Shown here: piece by piece, positions 34,557 to 44,041 of the stretch
How the letters are laid out: the number at the start of each line of letters is the position of its first letter
Numbering within the stretch: the stretch's first letter is position 1
Source: Mycolicibacterium gilvum
GTDB taxonomy: Bacteria > Actinomycetota > Actinomycetes > Mycobacteriales > Mycobacteriaceae
Direction of reading: 5' to 3'
Length of the DNA: 64,000 bases
Assembly: GCF_900454025.1 (NCBI RefSeq)
Contig: NZ_UGQM01000001.1
Location: forward strand, 1,860,001 to 1,924,000
The notes under the pieces: model-generated
Seen by the model: only the letters and a program-made list of their open reading frames with translations
The model's database searches: none
Told to the model about the DNA's origin: nothing
Made by a program: the position numbers and the translations under genes

Positions 34557-35063
34557 ATGACCAGCACGACCGCTACGAAACCCAGTGTTGCGCCGGGACT
34601 CCTCCTCGGTCTGGGCCTGGGAGGCTTCATCGACGGCATCGTCCTGCACGAGATCCTGCAGTGGCACCACATGGTGAGTCACGTGGAGGACTACCCGGTG
34701 GACACGCTCGCCGGACTGGAAGTCAACGTTCTCGCCGACGGCTTCTTCCACGTGGCGACCTGGCTACTCGTGTGGGCCGGAACCATTGCGCTCCTCATGT
34801 CCTGGCGCCGAGGGCGCCTGGCGCCCAACTGGTCGTTCCATTTCGGTCTACTGCTGGCCGGCTGGGGCATCTTCAACGTCGTCGAGGGGCTCATCGACCA
34901 CCAGATCCTGCAGATCCACCATGTGCGCGACGATCTCGGCGGGCCGATGTCATGGGACATCGGGTTCCTGGCGTTCGGCGCGCTCCTGGTGCTCGGCGGT
35001 TGGCTGATCTATCGACGCGGTGCGCGCAGAATGGGCGATCAGGCCGGAGCGGACATCCGCTGA
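34557..35063 (+). CDS. DUF2243 membrane protein
   Basis: 168 residues with four membrane helices. Family motifs are GGFIDGIVLHEILQWHHM and LADGFFHVATWL, with paired histidines in WHHM and IHHV that could bind metal or haem. No function is established. Divergent from the TetR gene and therefore probably under its control. Confidence 0.85.
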   Translation: MTSTTATKPSVAPGLLLGLGLGGFIDGIVLHEILQWHHMVSHVEDYPVDTLAGLEVNVLADGFFHVATWLLVWAGTIALLMSWRRGRLAPNWSFHFGLLLAGWGIFNVVEGLIDHQILQIHHVRDDLGGPMSWDIGFLAFGALLVLGGWLIYRRGARRMGDQAGADIR

Positions 35064-35106
35064 TCCGACGCGCTCATCCTGTGGAACACAGGCGGGATCG
35101 GGGATC

Positions 35107-35466
35107 TCAGTCCAGATTTGCCAGGGCCCTGCGTGCGGCATCGAGTTCGGCCTCCAGTGCGGCGACTCGGGCCGCCTGCTGCGAGCGCGCCTGCTCGATG
35201 ACTGCGTCGATCGGGGTCGCGAGGTCCTCGTGCAGTTCCCCCGCTGCGCGGGATACAGCGGCCGCCGCTACCGGCAGGTTCCGGACGACGTACGTGCTGC
35301 CCTGCTTGAGTTCCGCGTGCCATTCGCCGTCGGCGGTCCCTGTCACTGTGAGCGTCAGCTCGATGGTCTTGGCTTTTCTGCCGGCGCGTTTGGTCGGCGG
35401 CTTCGCTACAGTCTCCGCAGTCGGCGACTCGGTAGATGGTGCTGCTGCCAGTGTGTCTACAGTCAT
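35107..35466 (-). CDS. Small Lys/Ala-rich mycobacterial protein (DUF6319-like)
   Basis: 119 residues from ATG 35466, with GGAGGT eight bases upstream. A basic linker (KPPTKRAGRKAKT), a small beta domain (IELTLTVTGTADGEWHAELK), and a long C-terminal helix likely to form a coiled coil (QARSQQAARVAALEAELDAA). I associate it with DUF6319 from memory of similar mycobacterial proteins. Function unknown; the open frame upstream of 35466 is not real. Confidence 0.65.
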   Translation of the reverse strand: MTVDTLAAAPSTESPTAETVAKPPTKRAGRKAKTIELTLTVTGTADGEWHAELKQGSTYVVRNLPVAAAAVSRAAGELHEDLATPIDAVIEQARSQQAARVAALEAELDAARRALANLD

Positions 35467-35581
35467 CGGCGGGACCTCCTTCGCGTCTCGCCCGCGACGC
35501 GCGGGCGGCCGCACCAGTAGAACACACGTTCGACAGGTCGCCAACCGGCCGCGATTCAGGTACCGAAAGAGGGTCACAGCT

Positions 35582-37030
35582 ATGACGCAGATCGTCGACA
35601 CCGCAGGGGTATTCGTCGGCGGCGAGTTCCGTCGGACGGACCGGACGGTTCCGGTGTTCGAGGCGGCTACCGGTGAAATTCTGGGGGAGGGCCCCAGTGC
35701 GGCGGCCGCTGACATCGACGACGCGGTGGCTGCCGCGCGCGGCGAGGGCGCGGCAAAGTGGCGCGCCGCCACCGTCGACGAGCGCGCTGAGGGCCTGAAG
35801 CGCTTCGCGACGGCATTACGCGCCAGGGCGCAGCACACGTCGGCCTTGGTGAGCCGCGAGAATGGGATGCCGATCACGTTGTCGCGCGCCGTGAACGGCG
35901 CGTTCCCGTCCGTGCTCGTCAACTACTACGCCAAGCTCATCAGGGGCTGGACGGCCGAGGAAGTTCGGCCCGCGCTGGTCGGGCACACCATCGTGCGCCG
36001 CGAACCGATCGGCGTCGTCGGCGCCATCACGCCGTGGAACTATCCGCAGGCGCTGGCGGTGATGAAAATCGCCCCCGCGCTGGCAGCCGGATGTTCCGTG
36101 GTGCTCAAAGCATCGCCCGAAACGGCCCTGGACGCAATGGTTTTCGCCGAAGCTGCCGATGAGGCGGGGCTGCCACCGGGTGTGCTCAACGTCGTGCCCG
36201 GAGATGCCGAGGCGGGTGCGCACCTGGTGACCCATCCGGGTGTCGACAAGGTCGCCTTCACCGGCTCCACCAACGCCGGACGCGTCATTGGCGCCGAATG
36301 CGGCCGTCTGATCCGGCCGGTCACCCTTGAGTTGGGGGGCAAGAGCGCGGCTGTGATCCTTGATGACGCTGATCTCGACACCACCGTCAACGGTCTTCGG
36401 ACGGCATCTTTCGTCAACAACGGGCAGACCTGCCACCTCAGTTCGCGCATCTTGGTGCCCGCGAAGCGATACGCCGAGTTCATCTCGGCGATAGCGGAAT
36501 TGGCTGACAGCCTGACCGTCGGCGATCCTCTCGACGAGAAGACCGAGATAGGACCCCTGGTCAGCGAGCGTCAACGAGAGCGGGTTCTCGACTACGTCCA
36601 GGTGGGCCGCGATTCCGGTGCGCGGCTCGTCGCGGGGGGCTCGGTGCCCACCGGCCTAGAGCGCGGGTGGTACGTCGCGCCGACGGTCTTCGCCGACGTG
36701 GACAACTCGGATCGGCTTGCGCAGGAGGAGATCTTCGGGCCGGTGATCACGATTACCGCGTACGCGGACGACGCCGACGCGGTCCGGCTGGCCAACGACA
36801 CCGAGTTCGGCCTCGCCGGAACCGTCTGGTCGCAGGACAGCGCGCGTGCAACCGAGATCGCACGGGCGATGCACACGGGCTCGGTGGGTGTGAACCACTA
36901 CCAGCTCGATATCCAATCTCCGTTCGGTGGAATTAAATCCAGCGGTCTGGGCCGCGAGTTGGGTCCGGAAGGGCTCGATGCATACCTCGTCACGAAGTCC
37001 ATTTACCAGGCTGATCCGTTCCCGGAGTAG
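35582..37030 (+). CDS. NAD(P)-dependent aldehyde dehydrogenase
   Basis: 482 residues. ALDH hallmarks: ITPWNYPQALAVMKIAPAL (Asn of the oxyanion hole), KASPETALDA, FTGSTNAGRVIG (cofactor), LELGGKSA (general base Glu), NNGQTCHLSSR (nucleophile Cys) and EEIFGPVITI. It oxidises an aldehyde to the acid. Substrate unknown. ATG 35582; convergent with the Crp-like gene, 17 bp apart. Confidence 0.92.
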   Translation: MTQIVDTAGVFVGGEFRRTDRTVPVFEAATGEILGEGPSAAAADIDDAVAAARGEGAAKWRAATVDERAEGLKRFATALRARAQHTSALVSRENGMPITLSRAVNGAFPSVLVNYYAKLIRGWTAEEVRPALVGHTIVRREPIGVVGAITPWNYPQALAVMKIAPALAAGCSVVLKASPETALDAMVFAEAADEAGLPPGVLNVVPGDAEAGAHLVTHPGVDKVAFTGSTNAGRVIGAECGRLIRPVTLELGGKSAAVILDDADLDTTVNGLRTASFVNNGQTCHLSSRILVPAKRYAEFISAIAELADSLTVGDPLDEKTEIGPLVSERQRERVLDYVQVGRDSGARLVAGGSVPTGLERGWYVAPTVFADVDNSDRLAQEEIFGPVITITAYADDADAVRLANDTEFGLAGTVWSQDSARATEIARAMHTGSVGVNHYQLDIQSPFGGIKSSGLGRELGPEGLDAYLVTKSIYQADPFPE

Positions 37031-37047
37031 CGAGGTACCGGCGACGC

Positions 37048-37725
37048 CTACTGTTGCGCGCGCCTGGCCAACCGGGCCGGGTCGTGGATGATCGTCGTCC
37101 TGCCGCGCTGCTCGATCCACCCGCGCTGCACGAAATCGGCGAGTGCCTTGTTGATCGTCTCGCGGGACGACCCGGCGAGCTGAGCGATCTCTTCCTGGGT
37201 GAGTCCGTGATCCACCCGCAACGAACCCTCCTGCTGCACACCGAATCGGCGTGCCAGGTCGAGCAACTGTTTGGCGACCCGCCCGGGCACATCGGTGAAG
37301 ATCAGGTCGGACAGCGCGTCGTTGGTGCGTCGCAGCCGGCGTGCGAGGACGCGCAGCAACTGCTCGGCGATCTCAGGCCGTTCGGCGATCCAGAAGCGCA
37401 GTGCGTCGCGGTCCATCATGACGGCGTGCAGGGCCGTCAGCGCCGTCACCGAGGATGTTCGCGGACCCGGATCGAAGATGGCGAGCTCGCCGAACATGTC
37501 CGACGGGCCCATCAGTGTCAGCAGGCTCTCGCGGCCGTCGGGTGAGGTGCAGCCGATCTTCGCCCGACCCGAAGTGATGATGTAGAGGGTGTCGCCGAGG
37601 TCGCCCTCGTTGAACACGCGGTGGCCGCGGGGAAACGACACCTTCTGGAGCTGACTGCACAACGCCGCGGCGGCACCCGGATCGACATCCTGGAAGATCG
37701 CGGCCCGCGCCAGTACCTCGTCCAC
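37048..37725 (-). CDS. Crp/Fnr family regulator, close to mycobacterial Crp
   Basis: 225 residues from GTG 37725 ([16 protein letters not shown]), with AGAAGGGG upstream; M. tuberculosis Crp (Rv3676) has 224. cNMP domain with [20 protein letters not shown] (cAMP-contact Glu and Arg-Thr-Ser-Ser) and a C-terminal w[24 protein letters not shown]. It is highly similar to Rv3676 but differs in several places ([19 protein letters not shown], the Arg-Gly-rich end), so it may be a paralogue and not the master Crp; one gene cannot settle this. Predicted cAMP-responsive DNA binding. Confidence 0.9.
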   Translation of the reverse strand: MDEVLARAAIFQDVDPGAAAALCSQLQKVSFPRGHRVFNEGDLGDTLYIITSGRAKIGCTSPDGRESLLTLMGPSDMFGELAIFDPGPRTSSVTALTALHAVMMDRDALRFWIAERPEIAEQLLRVLARRLRRTNDALSDLIFTDVPGRVAKQLLDLARRFGVQQEGSLRVDHGLTQEEIAQLAGSSRETINKALADFVQRGWIEQRGRTTIIHDPARLARRAQQ

Positions 37726-37873
37726 AGTGCCCCTTCTGGCCAACGCGCCTTCCCTGCCCATGCGCCTGCACTACGGACGCCACGCGAGCAAGAGCCTCCG
37801 TAAATTAGCAGCTCGGGATCGGCCGCGCGACCCGTCCCCGCCGGGGTGCCGGACCATCGAACGTCAGGCGATC

Positions 37874-38431
37874 TCAGTGGTGTTCGGCGATCCCGAGACT
37901 GTCACACAGTGACAGAAATGCCACGGCGAACGGATTCTCGGCCGTCGCCCGCCGCAGCTGCGCCCAGTCGAGCTGCTCCCGCACGGCGCGCACGGGCCCG
38001 AAGAGCTTCTCGAAGTCGCAGTGATGCTCGTGCAGCGCGCGCAGCTTCTGGGTGACGACTTCCGTCGGGGCGAGCACCGGGATGGCCAGCGCCAGGACGT
38101 CGGTGACCTCGGCGCGCTCGATGAGCGCGGCGTCGACCGGCACCCGGTTGATCTGATGGAGGACGTCGATCAGGACCGGCCCGTCGACCGAGAAGGCCGC
38201 CTTGAACAACCACTCCTCGGGCGGGCGCCGGATGTCGAAGCCGGCTTTCGACAGTGTGGCCGCGGCCGCCTCCGCGTCCTGCTCGGCCACCACGAAGTCG
38301 ACGTCGTGGACGGGTTCGGGTGCGCCGTGCACCCACAGGGCATAACTGCCTGCCAGGGCGAACGGCGGCCCGTCTGCCTTGAGCGCCGACGCGGCCCGTC
38401 TGAGCGCCTCGCGCAGATCGTCCTGGGACAT
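37874..38431 (-). CDS. Nucleotidyltransferase-fold protein (antitoxin/MNT-like)
   Basis: 185 residues. The motif GSYALWVHG followed after seven residues by HDVDFVV matches the GS-x-D-x-D pattern of the minimal nucleotidyltransferases. The middle (DVLALAIPVLAPTEVVTQKL) resembles AbiEii-like or DUF6036-type proteins. ATG 38431 preferred to GTG 38437. No partner HEPN-like gene is adjacent, so a toxin-antitoxin role is unsupported. Confidence 0.7.
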   Translation of the reverse strand: MSQDDLREALRRAASALKADGPPFALAGSYALWVHGAPEPVHDVDFVVAEQDAEAAAATLSKAGFDIRRPPEEWLFKAAFSVDGPVLIDVLHQINRVPVDAALIERAEVTDVLALAIPVLAPTEVVTQKLRALHEHHCDFEKLFGPVRAVREQLDWAQLRRATAENPFAVAFLSLCDSLGIAEHH

Positions 38432-38478
38432 GCACACCGCCCGTGGGTTTGGGTCTGAGGATGGGTAGAGGGGTACCC

Positions 38479-39270
38479 ATGAAGCTGGTGACCTTCAACA
38501 TCCTGCACGGGCGAACGCCCGGCGCCGAGGTGGACCTGGACCGCTTCGTCGATTGTGTCGCCGGTCTGGACGCCGACATCCTGGCGTTGCAGGAGGTCGA
38601 TTCCATCCAGGCGCGCTCCGGTCTGGCCGACCTCACTGCGCTGGCGGCCGAGGCGATGGGGGCGCGCAGCCACCGCTTCGTCGCCGCGATCGCAGGCACC
38701 CCGGGTGCGACGTGGATGGCGGCGACGGGGGAGGAGCAGCCCGGCACGGCGGCCTACGGGGTCGCGCTGCTGTCCCGGTACCCGGCGGTGAGTTGGCAGG
38801 TGGCGCGTCTGCCGCGGATCCCGTTCCCCTTCCCGCTGTACCTGCGCGAGCCGCGGAAGGTCGTCGTCGTGCACGAGGAGCCGCGCGCGGCCGTGATCGG
38901 CCGGTTCGACACACCGCTGGGTGAGCTCACCGTGGCCAACACCCACCTGTCGTTCGTGCCCGGCTGGAATCGGTACCAACTCCATCACCTGATGCGTGAC
39001 GTCCGTGGGCTGCCGTCGCCGTGGATCGTGACCGGTGATCTGAACATGCCGGCCAAGCCGGCCCGCCGCTGGTCCCGGTTGCGCTGCCTGGCCTCCGCGC
39101 CGACCTTTCCCGCCGATCGCCCCACCCGCCAGCTCGACCACGTGCTGACCGATGAGCCCGCGTTCACGATTCGTTCGTACGACACCCCGGAGATGGCGAT
39201 ATCGGATCACCGCCCGTTGGTCGTGGACCTGGGGCGCATCGGGCACGGAAATGATTCGGCAGCACGATGA
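38479..39270 (+). CDS. Endonuclease/exonuclease/phosphatase family hydrolase
   Basis: 263 residues. DNase-I-like fold: MKLVTFNILHG (Asn), DILALQEVD (metal-binding Glu), NTHLSFVPG (His), VTGDLNMPAKP (Asp, Asn), LDHVLTDE and SDHRPLVVDL (Asp-His). Substrate could be a nucleic acid, inositol phosphate or sphingomyelin-like lipid. ATG 38479 with GAGGGGT upstream; ATG 38461 is also possible. Confidence 0.85.
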   Translation: MKLVTFNILHGRTPGAEVDLDRFVDCVAGLDADILALQEVDSIQARSGLADLTALAAEAMGARSHRFVAAIAGTPGATWMAATGEEQPGTAAYGVALLSRYPAVSWQVARLPRIPFPFPLYLREPRKVVVVHEEPRAAVIGRFDTPLGELTVANTHLSFVPGWNRYQLHHLMRDVRGLPSPWIVTGDLNMPAKPARRWSRLRCLASAPTFPADRPTRQLDHVLTDEPAFTIRSYDTPEMAISDHRPLVVDLGRIGHGNDSAAR

Positions 39271-39276
39271 TTCGAC

Positions 39277-40521
39277 TCAGCTCAGGAAGCGCGCGGAGTA
39301 CGGTGCGAACCGTTCGCGCAACTCCTCGGGATCGAGCCCGAACATGTCCGCGGAGGTGTGCACGCGGCCGTGCCTGCCGCGCCGATGGCTCTGGAGGTAC
39401 TGCGCGACGGCAGTTCGGGACCGACCGTCGAAGTCCTCCCCGGTCAGCGCGTAGATGGACTCGGCGACACCGAGTTCATCGGCCATGAAGTCGTCGAACC
39501 GGACGTCGAGCGATCGGTCCGGGGCGATCACCTCGCGGTCGCGGACGCACGCGTCGAGCAACTTCTCCAGGCGGTCCACCCATGCCGCGGCGACGGCCGG
39601 GACGTCCACGTGGTCTCGGTGCATCCGCGCCGAATAGGTGACCATCGCGATCATCGACAGCGCGACGGGCACCGGATCCCGGTGGGTGAAGACCACACGC
39701 ACCCCGGGCAATACCCGACCGATGACCGGAAGCTGGGCGAGATGCTGCGGCGACTTGAGTACCCAGCGGCCTCCGCCGCGCAGAAACTGCAGCGCCTTGA
39801 GTTGCGTGACCAGGTACTCGTAGGTCGGCGTCTGATCGCGGTTCCAGTAGTACTCGGTCCAGCGCGGCACGTGGGCCAGCGTCTCCATCAACATGGTCGA
39901 GAAGTCGTTGGCGAGCAACTGGATCTCCTCATGCGCATGGTCGGTGGTCATCTCGTGCATCAGTGCGAAGTGGGGCATCAGCAGGTCCATCGTCTGCAGC
40001 GCAAGGTCCATCCGGCCGATGCGGGGGTCCGGTTCCACTCCCGCCTCTGCCGGCAGCGGGAACGGCTCGACACTCTCCCAGTACGGCAGGCTGCGGAACG
40101 TCGGCGCGGCGGCGAGCAGATTGTGCAGATGGGTTGTGCCCGACCGGGGCAGGCCGGCGATCACCACCGGCGGCAGGAGTTCGATCTCCTCGATCTCGGG
40201 ATGCCGGGTGAGCAGGTCGGTCAGAAGCAGACGGTTCTTCAGCCACTGGACGAGCTGCACGTGGAAGTTCACGACGCCCGGCGCATGCATGTCGATCTCG
40301 CGGAGTTCCGCCAGGTACATCTCCAATCGTTCCCGGTAGTCGTCGGGGCCGAAGTCGTCGAGCCCGGTCGCCTCGCGCGCGCGGGAGTGCAGCACCTCCG
40401 CGTCGAGTGGACAGTCGGCGGCCAGGCTCGCCATCAGTTCCCGAAGTTGTTGTGCCTCAGGGGAGTACCGGGGTTCGGCGAGGTCATCGAGATGAACTGT
40501 GCCTTCTGTGGTGTCCGTCAC
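39277..40521 (-). CDS. Sulfotransferase family protein (module 2)
   Basis: 414 residues. PAPS loop AGLPRSGTTHLHNLLAA, 3'-phosphate motif VVFTHRDPVPVALS, and LKSPQHLAQLP. Longer N-terminus than the protein of module 1 (PGVVNFHVQLVQWLKNRLLL). Starts at a GTG (40521) that lies inside a dyad, and diverges from the TetR/DUF1214 pair. Acceptor unknown; such proteins are numerous in mycobacteria. Confidence 0.87.
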   Translation of the reverse strand: MTDTTEGTVHLDDLAEPRYSPEAQQLRELMASLAADCPLDAEVLHSRAREATGLDDFGPDDYRERLEMYLAELREIDMHAPGVVNFHVQLVQWLKNRLLLTDLLTRHPEIEEIELLPPVVIAGLPRSGTTHLHNLLAAAPTFRSLPYWESVEPFPLPAEAGVEPDPRIGRMDLALQTMDLLMPHFALMHEMTTDHAHEEIQLLANDFSTMLMETLAHVPRWTEYYWNRDQTPTYEYLVTQLKALQFLRGGGRWVLKSPQHLAQLPVIGRVLPGVRVVFTHRDPVPVALSMIAMVTYSARMHRDHVDVPAVAAAWVDRLEKLLDACVRDREVIAPDRSLDVRFDDFMADELGVAESIYALTGEDFDGRSRTAVAQYLQSHRRGRHGRVHTSADMFGLDPEELRERFAPYSARFLS

Positions 40522-40540
40522 AGAGCGTTATGTTACTCTG
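40521..40540. promoter_or_regulatory. Probable operator between sulfotransferase and TetR genes
   Basis: CAGAG at 40521-40525 and CTCTG at 40536-40540 form an inverted repeat with a 10-base, AT-rich spacer. It occupies the 28-bp gap between divergent starts, so a repressor bound here would block both genes. Short and not perfect, hence tentative. Confidence 0.4.
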
Positions 40541-40549
40541 AGTATCGTA

Positions 40550-41125
40550 ATGACGACGGACATCGGTCGACCCAGAAACAGGGCGATCGCCGACGCGGTG
40601 CTCCGCGCGACGGTCGAGCTCCTCGCCGAGTCCTCCTATGCCGAGCTGTCACTCGACGCGGTCGCCGCGCGTGCGGGAACCAGCAAGCCCGCCATCTACC
40701 GCCGATGGCGGGGCAAGGCGCACCTCGTGCACGAGGCGGTGTTCCCCCTCGGCGCCGACACGGCGATACCCGGGAGCGGTTCGCTCGAAGCCGATGTCCG
40801 TGAGATGACACGCCGCACCCTGGCCGTGCTGAGCACACCGGCGGCACTCGCGGCGCTGCCCGGCCTCGTCGGCGAGATGGCCTCGGATCCCACGCTGCAC
40901 ACCGCCCTGCTGGAACGCTTCGGCGACATCCTGGTGCGCGGCCTCACCGAGTTCCTCGAATCCGCGGTGCGGCGCGGCGACGTGCGTCCCGATGTCACGG
41001 CCTCCGAACTGGCCGAAGCCGTCGCGGGAATGACGTTGCTGGCCTTGCTCACCCGCGGCACCGCGGTCGACGAGGCGTGGCTCGACAGGACGGCGAGACT
41101 CATCACGAAAGGAATCAGTGCGTGA
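40550..41125 (+). CDS. TetR family transcriptional regulator
   Basis: 191 residues from ATG 40550 (MTTDIGRPRN). HTH in LSLDAVAARAGTSKPAIYRRWRGKAHLV; C-terminal domain of the TetR_C_11/16 type (ALPGLVGEMASDPTLHTALLERF). Its stop overlaps the DUF1214 GTG as GTGA, so the regulator and DUF1214 are one unit and the divergent sulfotransferase is the likely target. Confidence 0.88.
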   Translation: MTTDIGRPRNRAIADAVLRATVELLAESSYAELSLDAVAARAGTSKPAIYRRWRGKAHLVHEAVFPLGADTAIPGSGSLEADVREMTRRTLAVLSTPAALAALPGLVGEMASDPTLHTALLERFGDILVRGLTEFLESAVRRGDVRPDVTASELAEAVAGMTLLALLTRGTAVDEAWLDRTARLITKGISA

Positions 41126-42234
41126 CCACCGAATCTCATGAGGCCACCGCCGCATGGCGTGAGCTGCTCGACACCCTGCGGACCCTGGATGCGTCGTTCA
41201 TGTCCGGCCCCAAGGCGGTCGGAGACGATCGGCACGTCGCCGACGGATACCGCATGCTGGCCACCACGCTCGGGGTCGCCTTCGACACCTACCTGTTCGC
41301 CGATCCGAGTCGGCCGCGCTGGCTGGAGCTGAACTCACCGTTCCGGCCGGACCGTCGCTGGGGCGGCGACAACACCGACGCCGTTTATTTCATGTGCCCG
41401 GTCGACCCTGATCGGCGATACCGGATCAGCGGCAATCGCGGTGACAGCGTGTATTTTTCGATGACCGCCTACAACGAACCCGCGCCGGGCGCCTGGTCGG
41501 ACAAGATCGTCGCGATCGTGCGCGACGACGACCTCGACATCGACGCCGAGGGTGACTTCTCGTTCGAATTCGGACCCCAACCGGACGCCGCGGTGCTGGT
41601 GACGCGCGACTATCAGGCCGACCCTCTGGTGGGACGGGCCGCGACATGGACGATCGAGGCACTCGAACCCCCCGACCCCTTCCGCCACGGCGAGGCCGAG
41701 ACAGCGGCCGCGCTGCGCGCGAGTGCGGCATGGATGCGGACGATGTTCGCGATCCTCCCGCTGTCGGTCGGGGTGAAGAACGCCGACGCGCATGAACTGG
41801 GCCACGAAACAGCGCTGGTGGCCAATGATTTCGCCGATCCCTACCAGGTTCCCGACGCCAACTTCGGGTGGTCGGCCCGTGACGCCTGCTACTCGTACGG
41901 CAGTTTCGACCTCGCCGAGGACGAAGCGCTGGTGATCACGCACCGCCCACCGGCATGCCGGTTCTGGAACTTGGTGGTGTGGAATCAGTTCATGGCCGTA
42001 CCCGGTGTCGAGGACGCCCGGAGCTCGGTCAACGGGTACACCGCCGCGCCCAACGGTGACGGCTCGGTGACCGTCGTGCTGTCGCGCGGTATGACCGCCC
42101 ATCCGAACTCGCTGACGACCCTGGACTATCCGCGCGGAAATCTCGCCTTCCGCTGGTTCCTGGCCGACGAGGTGCCCGCCCGCCCCGAGGTGCGACTGGT
42201 GAAGGTCTCCGACGCGCCCACCGCGGTGACGTAA
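41122..42234 (+). CDS. DUF1214 domain protein (module 2)
   Basis: 370 residues, related to the protein at 23830 but shorter and clearly different. Features: GYRMLATTLGVAFDTYLFAD, RRWGGDNTDAVYFMCPVDPDR, YRISGNRGDSVYFSMT, CRFWNLVVWNQFM and FRWFLADEVPARP. GTG start overlaps the TetR stop. The second sulfotransferase plus DUF1214 association in the window. Confidence 0.85.
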   Translation: MTTESHEATAAWRELLDTLRTLDASFMSGPKAVGDDRHVADGYRMLATTLGVAFDTYLFADPSRPRWLELNSPFRPDRRWGGDNTDAVYFMCPVDPDRRYRISGNRGDSVYFSMTAYNEPAPGAWSDKIVAIVRDDDLDIDAEGDFSFEFGPQPDAAVLVTRDYQADPLVGRAATWTIEALEPPDPFRHGEAETAAALRASAAWMRTMFAILPLSVGVKNADAHELGHETALVANDFADPYQVPDANFGWSARDACYSYGSFDLAEDEALVITHRPPACRFWNLVVWNQFMAVPGVEDARSSVNGYTAAPNGDGSVTVVLSRGMTAHPNSLTTLDYPRGNLAFRWFLADEVPARPEVRLVKVSDAPTAVT

Positions 42235-42259
42235 CCCCGCGGGGCAAGAGGGGACTTAG

Positions 42260-43930
42260 CCTTGATCCACCGATCGAATAGGAGTTGGGGCGGGTTGTAA
42301 AAACGAAATGCCCTGTCGCGGTGAAAGAATGGGATTTGTCTAGGATCACATTCGGTCAGAACGAAGGGCATCTCGTAGATGCAACTATCTCACACTCGTC
42401 CTGTGGCGTCAGCCCGCTTTGATGACCCCAATCTGGTGTCGTGTGCCGGGCTGGTCCCGATGGCCGCTCTGGCTCATCAGTGCGGGTTGAGCAGCCTGGC
42501 TGATGAGCACATCACGGTGCCGACCGACAAGGGCGCCAACGCCGGGGCGAAAGTCTTGTCGCTGGTCGCGGGCATGGTAGCTGGTGCTGACAGCATCGAT
42601 GACATGGCCTTGCTGCGCCACGGCGCGATGGGCACCGTGTTCGACCGCCCGTACGCCCCGTCGACGCTGGGATCGTTCCTGCGCGAATTCAGCTTCGGTC
42701 ATGTCCGCCAACTCGACGCCGTGGCGGCGCGGTTGCTGGCCGGTCTGCACGAACGCACTCCGGTGCTGGCCGGTGTTGACGGTCCGGTGTGTGTTGATCT
42801 CGATGACACCATCATCGAAGTGCACGGCTACACCAAACAGGGATCTGGTTACGGATACTCCGGGGTCCGTGGGTTAAATGCGCTGATCGCCACGCTCACC
42901 ACTGAGCATGGTGCACCGATCATCTGCGGCCAACGCCTACGCAAAGGCGCCTGCGGATCAGCACGTGGAGCTGCCCGCATCGTCGGCGACACGCTGGCCA
43001 CCGTGACACGACTGCGCTCTTCGGCGGCAGCCACCCGGCCGCTGCTGCGAGCCGACTCGGCGTTCTACGGCTACCCAACCGTGGCGGCTGCTCTGCGCGG
43101 TGGTGCCGACGTGTCGATCACCGTGCGCCTGGACCCAAAAGTCAAAGCCGCCATCGCCGCCATACCCGAGGACGCCTGGATCCCGATCCAGTACACCGAC
43201 GCGATCTACGACGAGAACACCCAGCGCTGGATCTCGCGCGCCGAGGTCGCCGAGATCGACTTCACCGCGTTCAGCTCCCGCAAAACCAGCGAGCAGATCC
43301 CCGGCAGGCTGGTGGTGCGGCGCATCCCCGACCTCAACCCCGCCAGCGGCGAGGGGCAGACCACCCTGTTCGACACCTGGCGCTTCCATGCCTTCTTCAC
43401 CACCACCGACCTCGATACCGTCACCGCCGACAAGACCCACCGCGGCCACGCGCTCATCGAGCAGGTCCACGCCGACCTCAAAGACTCTGCTCTGGCCCAT
43501 CTGCCCTCGGGGCGATTCGGCGCCAACGCCGCCTGGCTGGTGTGCGCAGCGATGGCGTTCAACCTCACCCGCGCCGCGGCCACCCTGACCGGACCAGCGC
43601 TGGCCAAAGCCCGCACCGGCACCATCCGCCGCACCCTGATCAGCGTGCCGGCACGCATCGCCTCCTCGGCCCGACGCCTGACCCTGCACCTGCCACGCAA
43701 CTGGCCCTGGGAAACCGCGTGGAACACCCTGTTCCACAGTCTGTTTGGCCGAAACCGGCCACTGCTGGCCTAACAGAGCAACCCCAACCGCCCGCACGAG
43801 ACGAAAGACCCACAGGAACAAGCCGATACCGAGATCGGGCCATCACACACACCCACCTCACGGCACACCCCGGGCCCAACGCACACAATCGAAATCGACT
43901 TCACACCGACAGCTCACCGGTGGATCGAGG
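42260..43930 (+). mobile_element. IS1380-family insertion sequence, second type
   Basis: 1671 bp with ends CCTTGATCCACCGAT (left) and CCTCGATCCACCGGT (right reversed), 13 of 15 identical. CTTAG is repeated directly at 42255-42259 and 43931-43935, a 4-5 bp target duplication. The ends and transposase differ from the element at 6095, so this is another IS of the same family. It lies 25 bp after the DUF1214 gene and 111 bp before the universal stress gene. Confidence 0.93.
42379..43773 (+). CDS. IS1380-family DDE transposase, second type
   Basis: 464 residues, intact. Acidic residues are visible in CVDLDDTIIEVHGY, LLRADSAFYGY and the late IEQVHADLKDSALAH helix. Low similarity to the transposase of the three-copy element apart from the family motifs. 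ATG 42379. Confidence 0.94.
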   Translation: MQLSHTRPVASARFDDPNLVSCAGLVPMAALAHQCGLSSLADEHITVPTDKGANAGAKVLSLVAGMVAGADSIDDMALLRHGAMGTVFDRPYAPSTLGSFLREFSFGHVRQLDAVAARLLAGLHERTPVLAGVDGPVCVDLDDTIIEVHGYTKQGSGYGYSGVRGLNALIATLTTEHGAPIICGQRLRKGACGSARGAARIVGDTLATVTRLRSSAAATRPLLRADSAFYGYPTVAAALRGGADVSITVRLDPKVKAAIAAIPEDAWIPIQYTDAIYDENTQRWISRAEVAEIDFTAFSSRKTSEQIPGRLVVRRIPDLNPASGEGQTTLFDTWRFHAFFTTTDLDTVTADKTHRGHALIEQVHADLKDSALAHLPSGRFGANAAWLVCAAMAFNLTRAAATLTGPALAKARTGTIRRTLISVPARIASSARRLTLHLPRNWPWETAWNTLFHSLFGRNRPLLA

Positions 43931-44041
43931 CTTAGGTCCCGGGCGCCGATGACCCTCGCCCACTTATGCGCACCGGCGTGTCCGCGCTAGCGTGGAGACA
44001 TCGGGTGGCGACGGAGCCGCCCGCCGCAAGGAGGCGCACAG

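Noticed and set aside
37874..38431. Nucleotidyltransferase-fold protein as half of a toxin-antitoxin pair
   Set aside because: No HEPN-type or other toxin gene is adjacent; neighbours are a Crp regulator and a hydrolase.
43936..43960. Possible DosR box upstream of the universal stress gene
   Set aside because: A GGG...CCC dyad is present, but with 9 bases between the triplets instead of 8 and without the AC/GT core.
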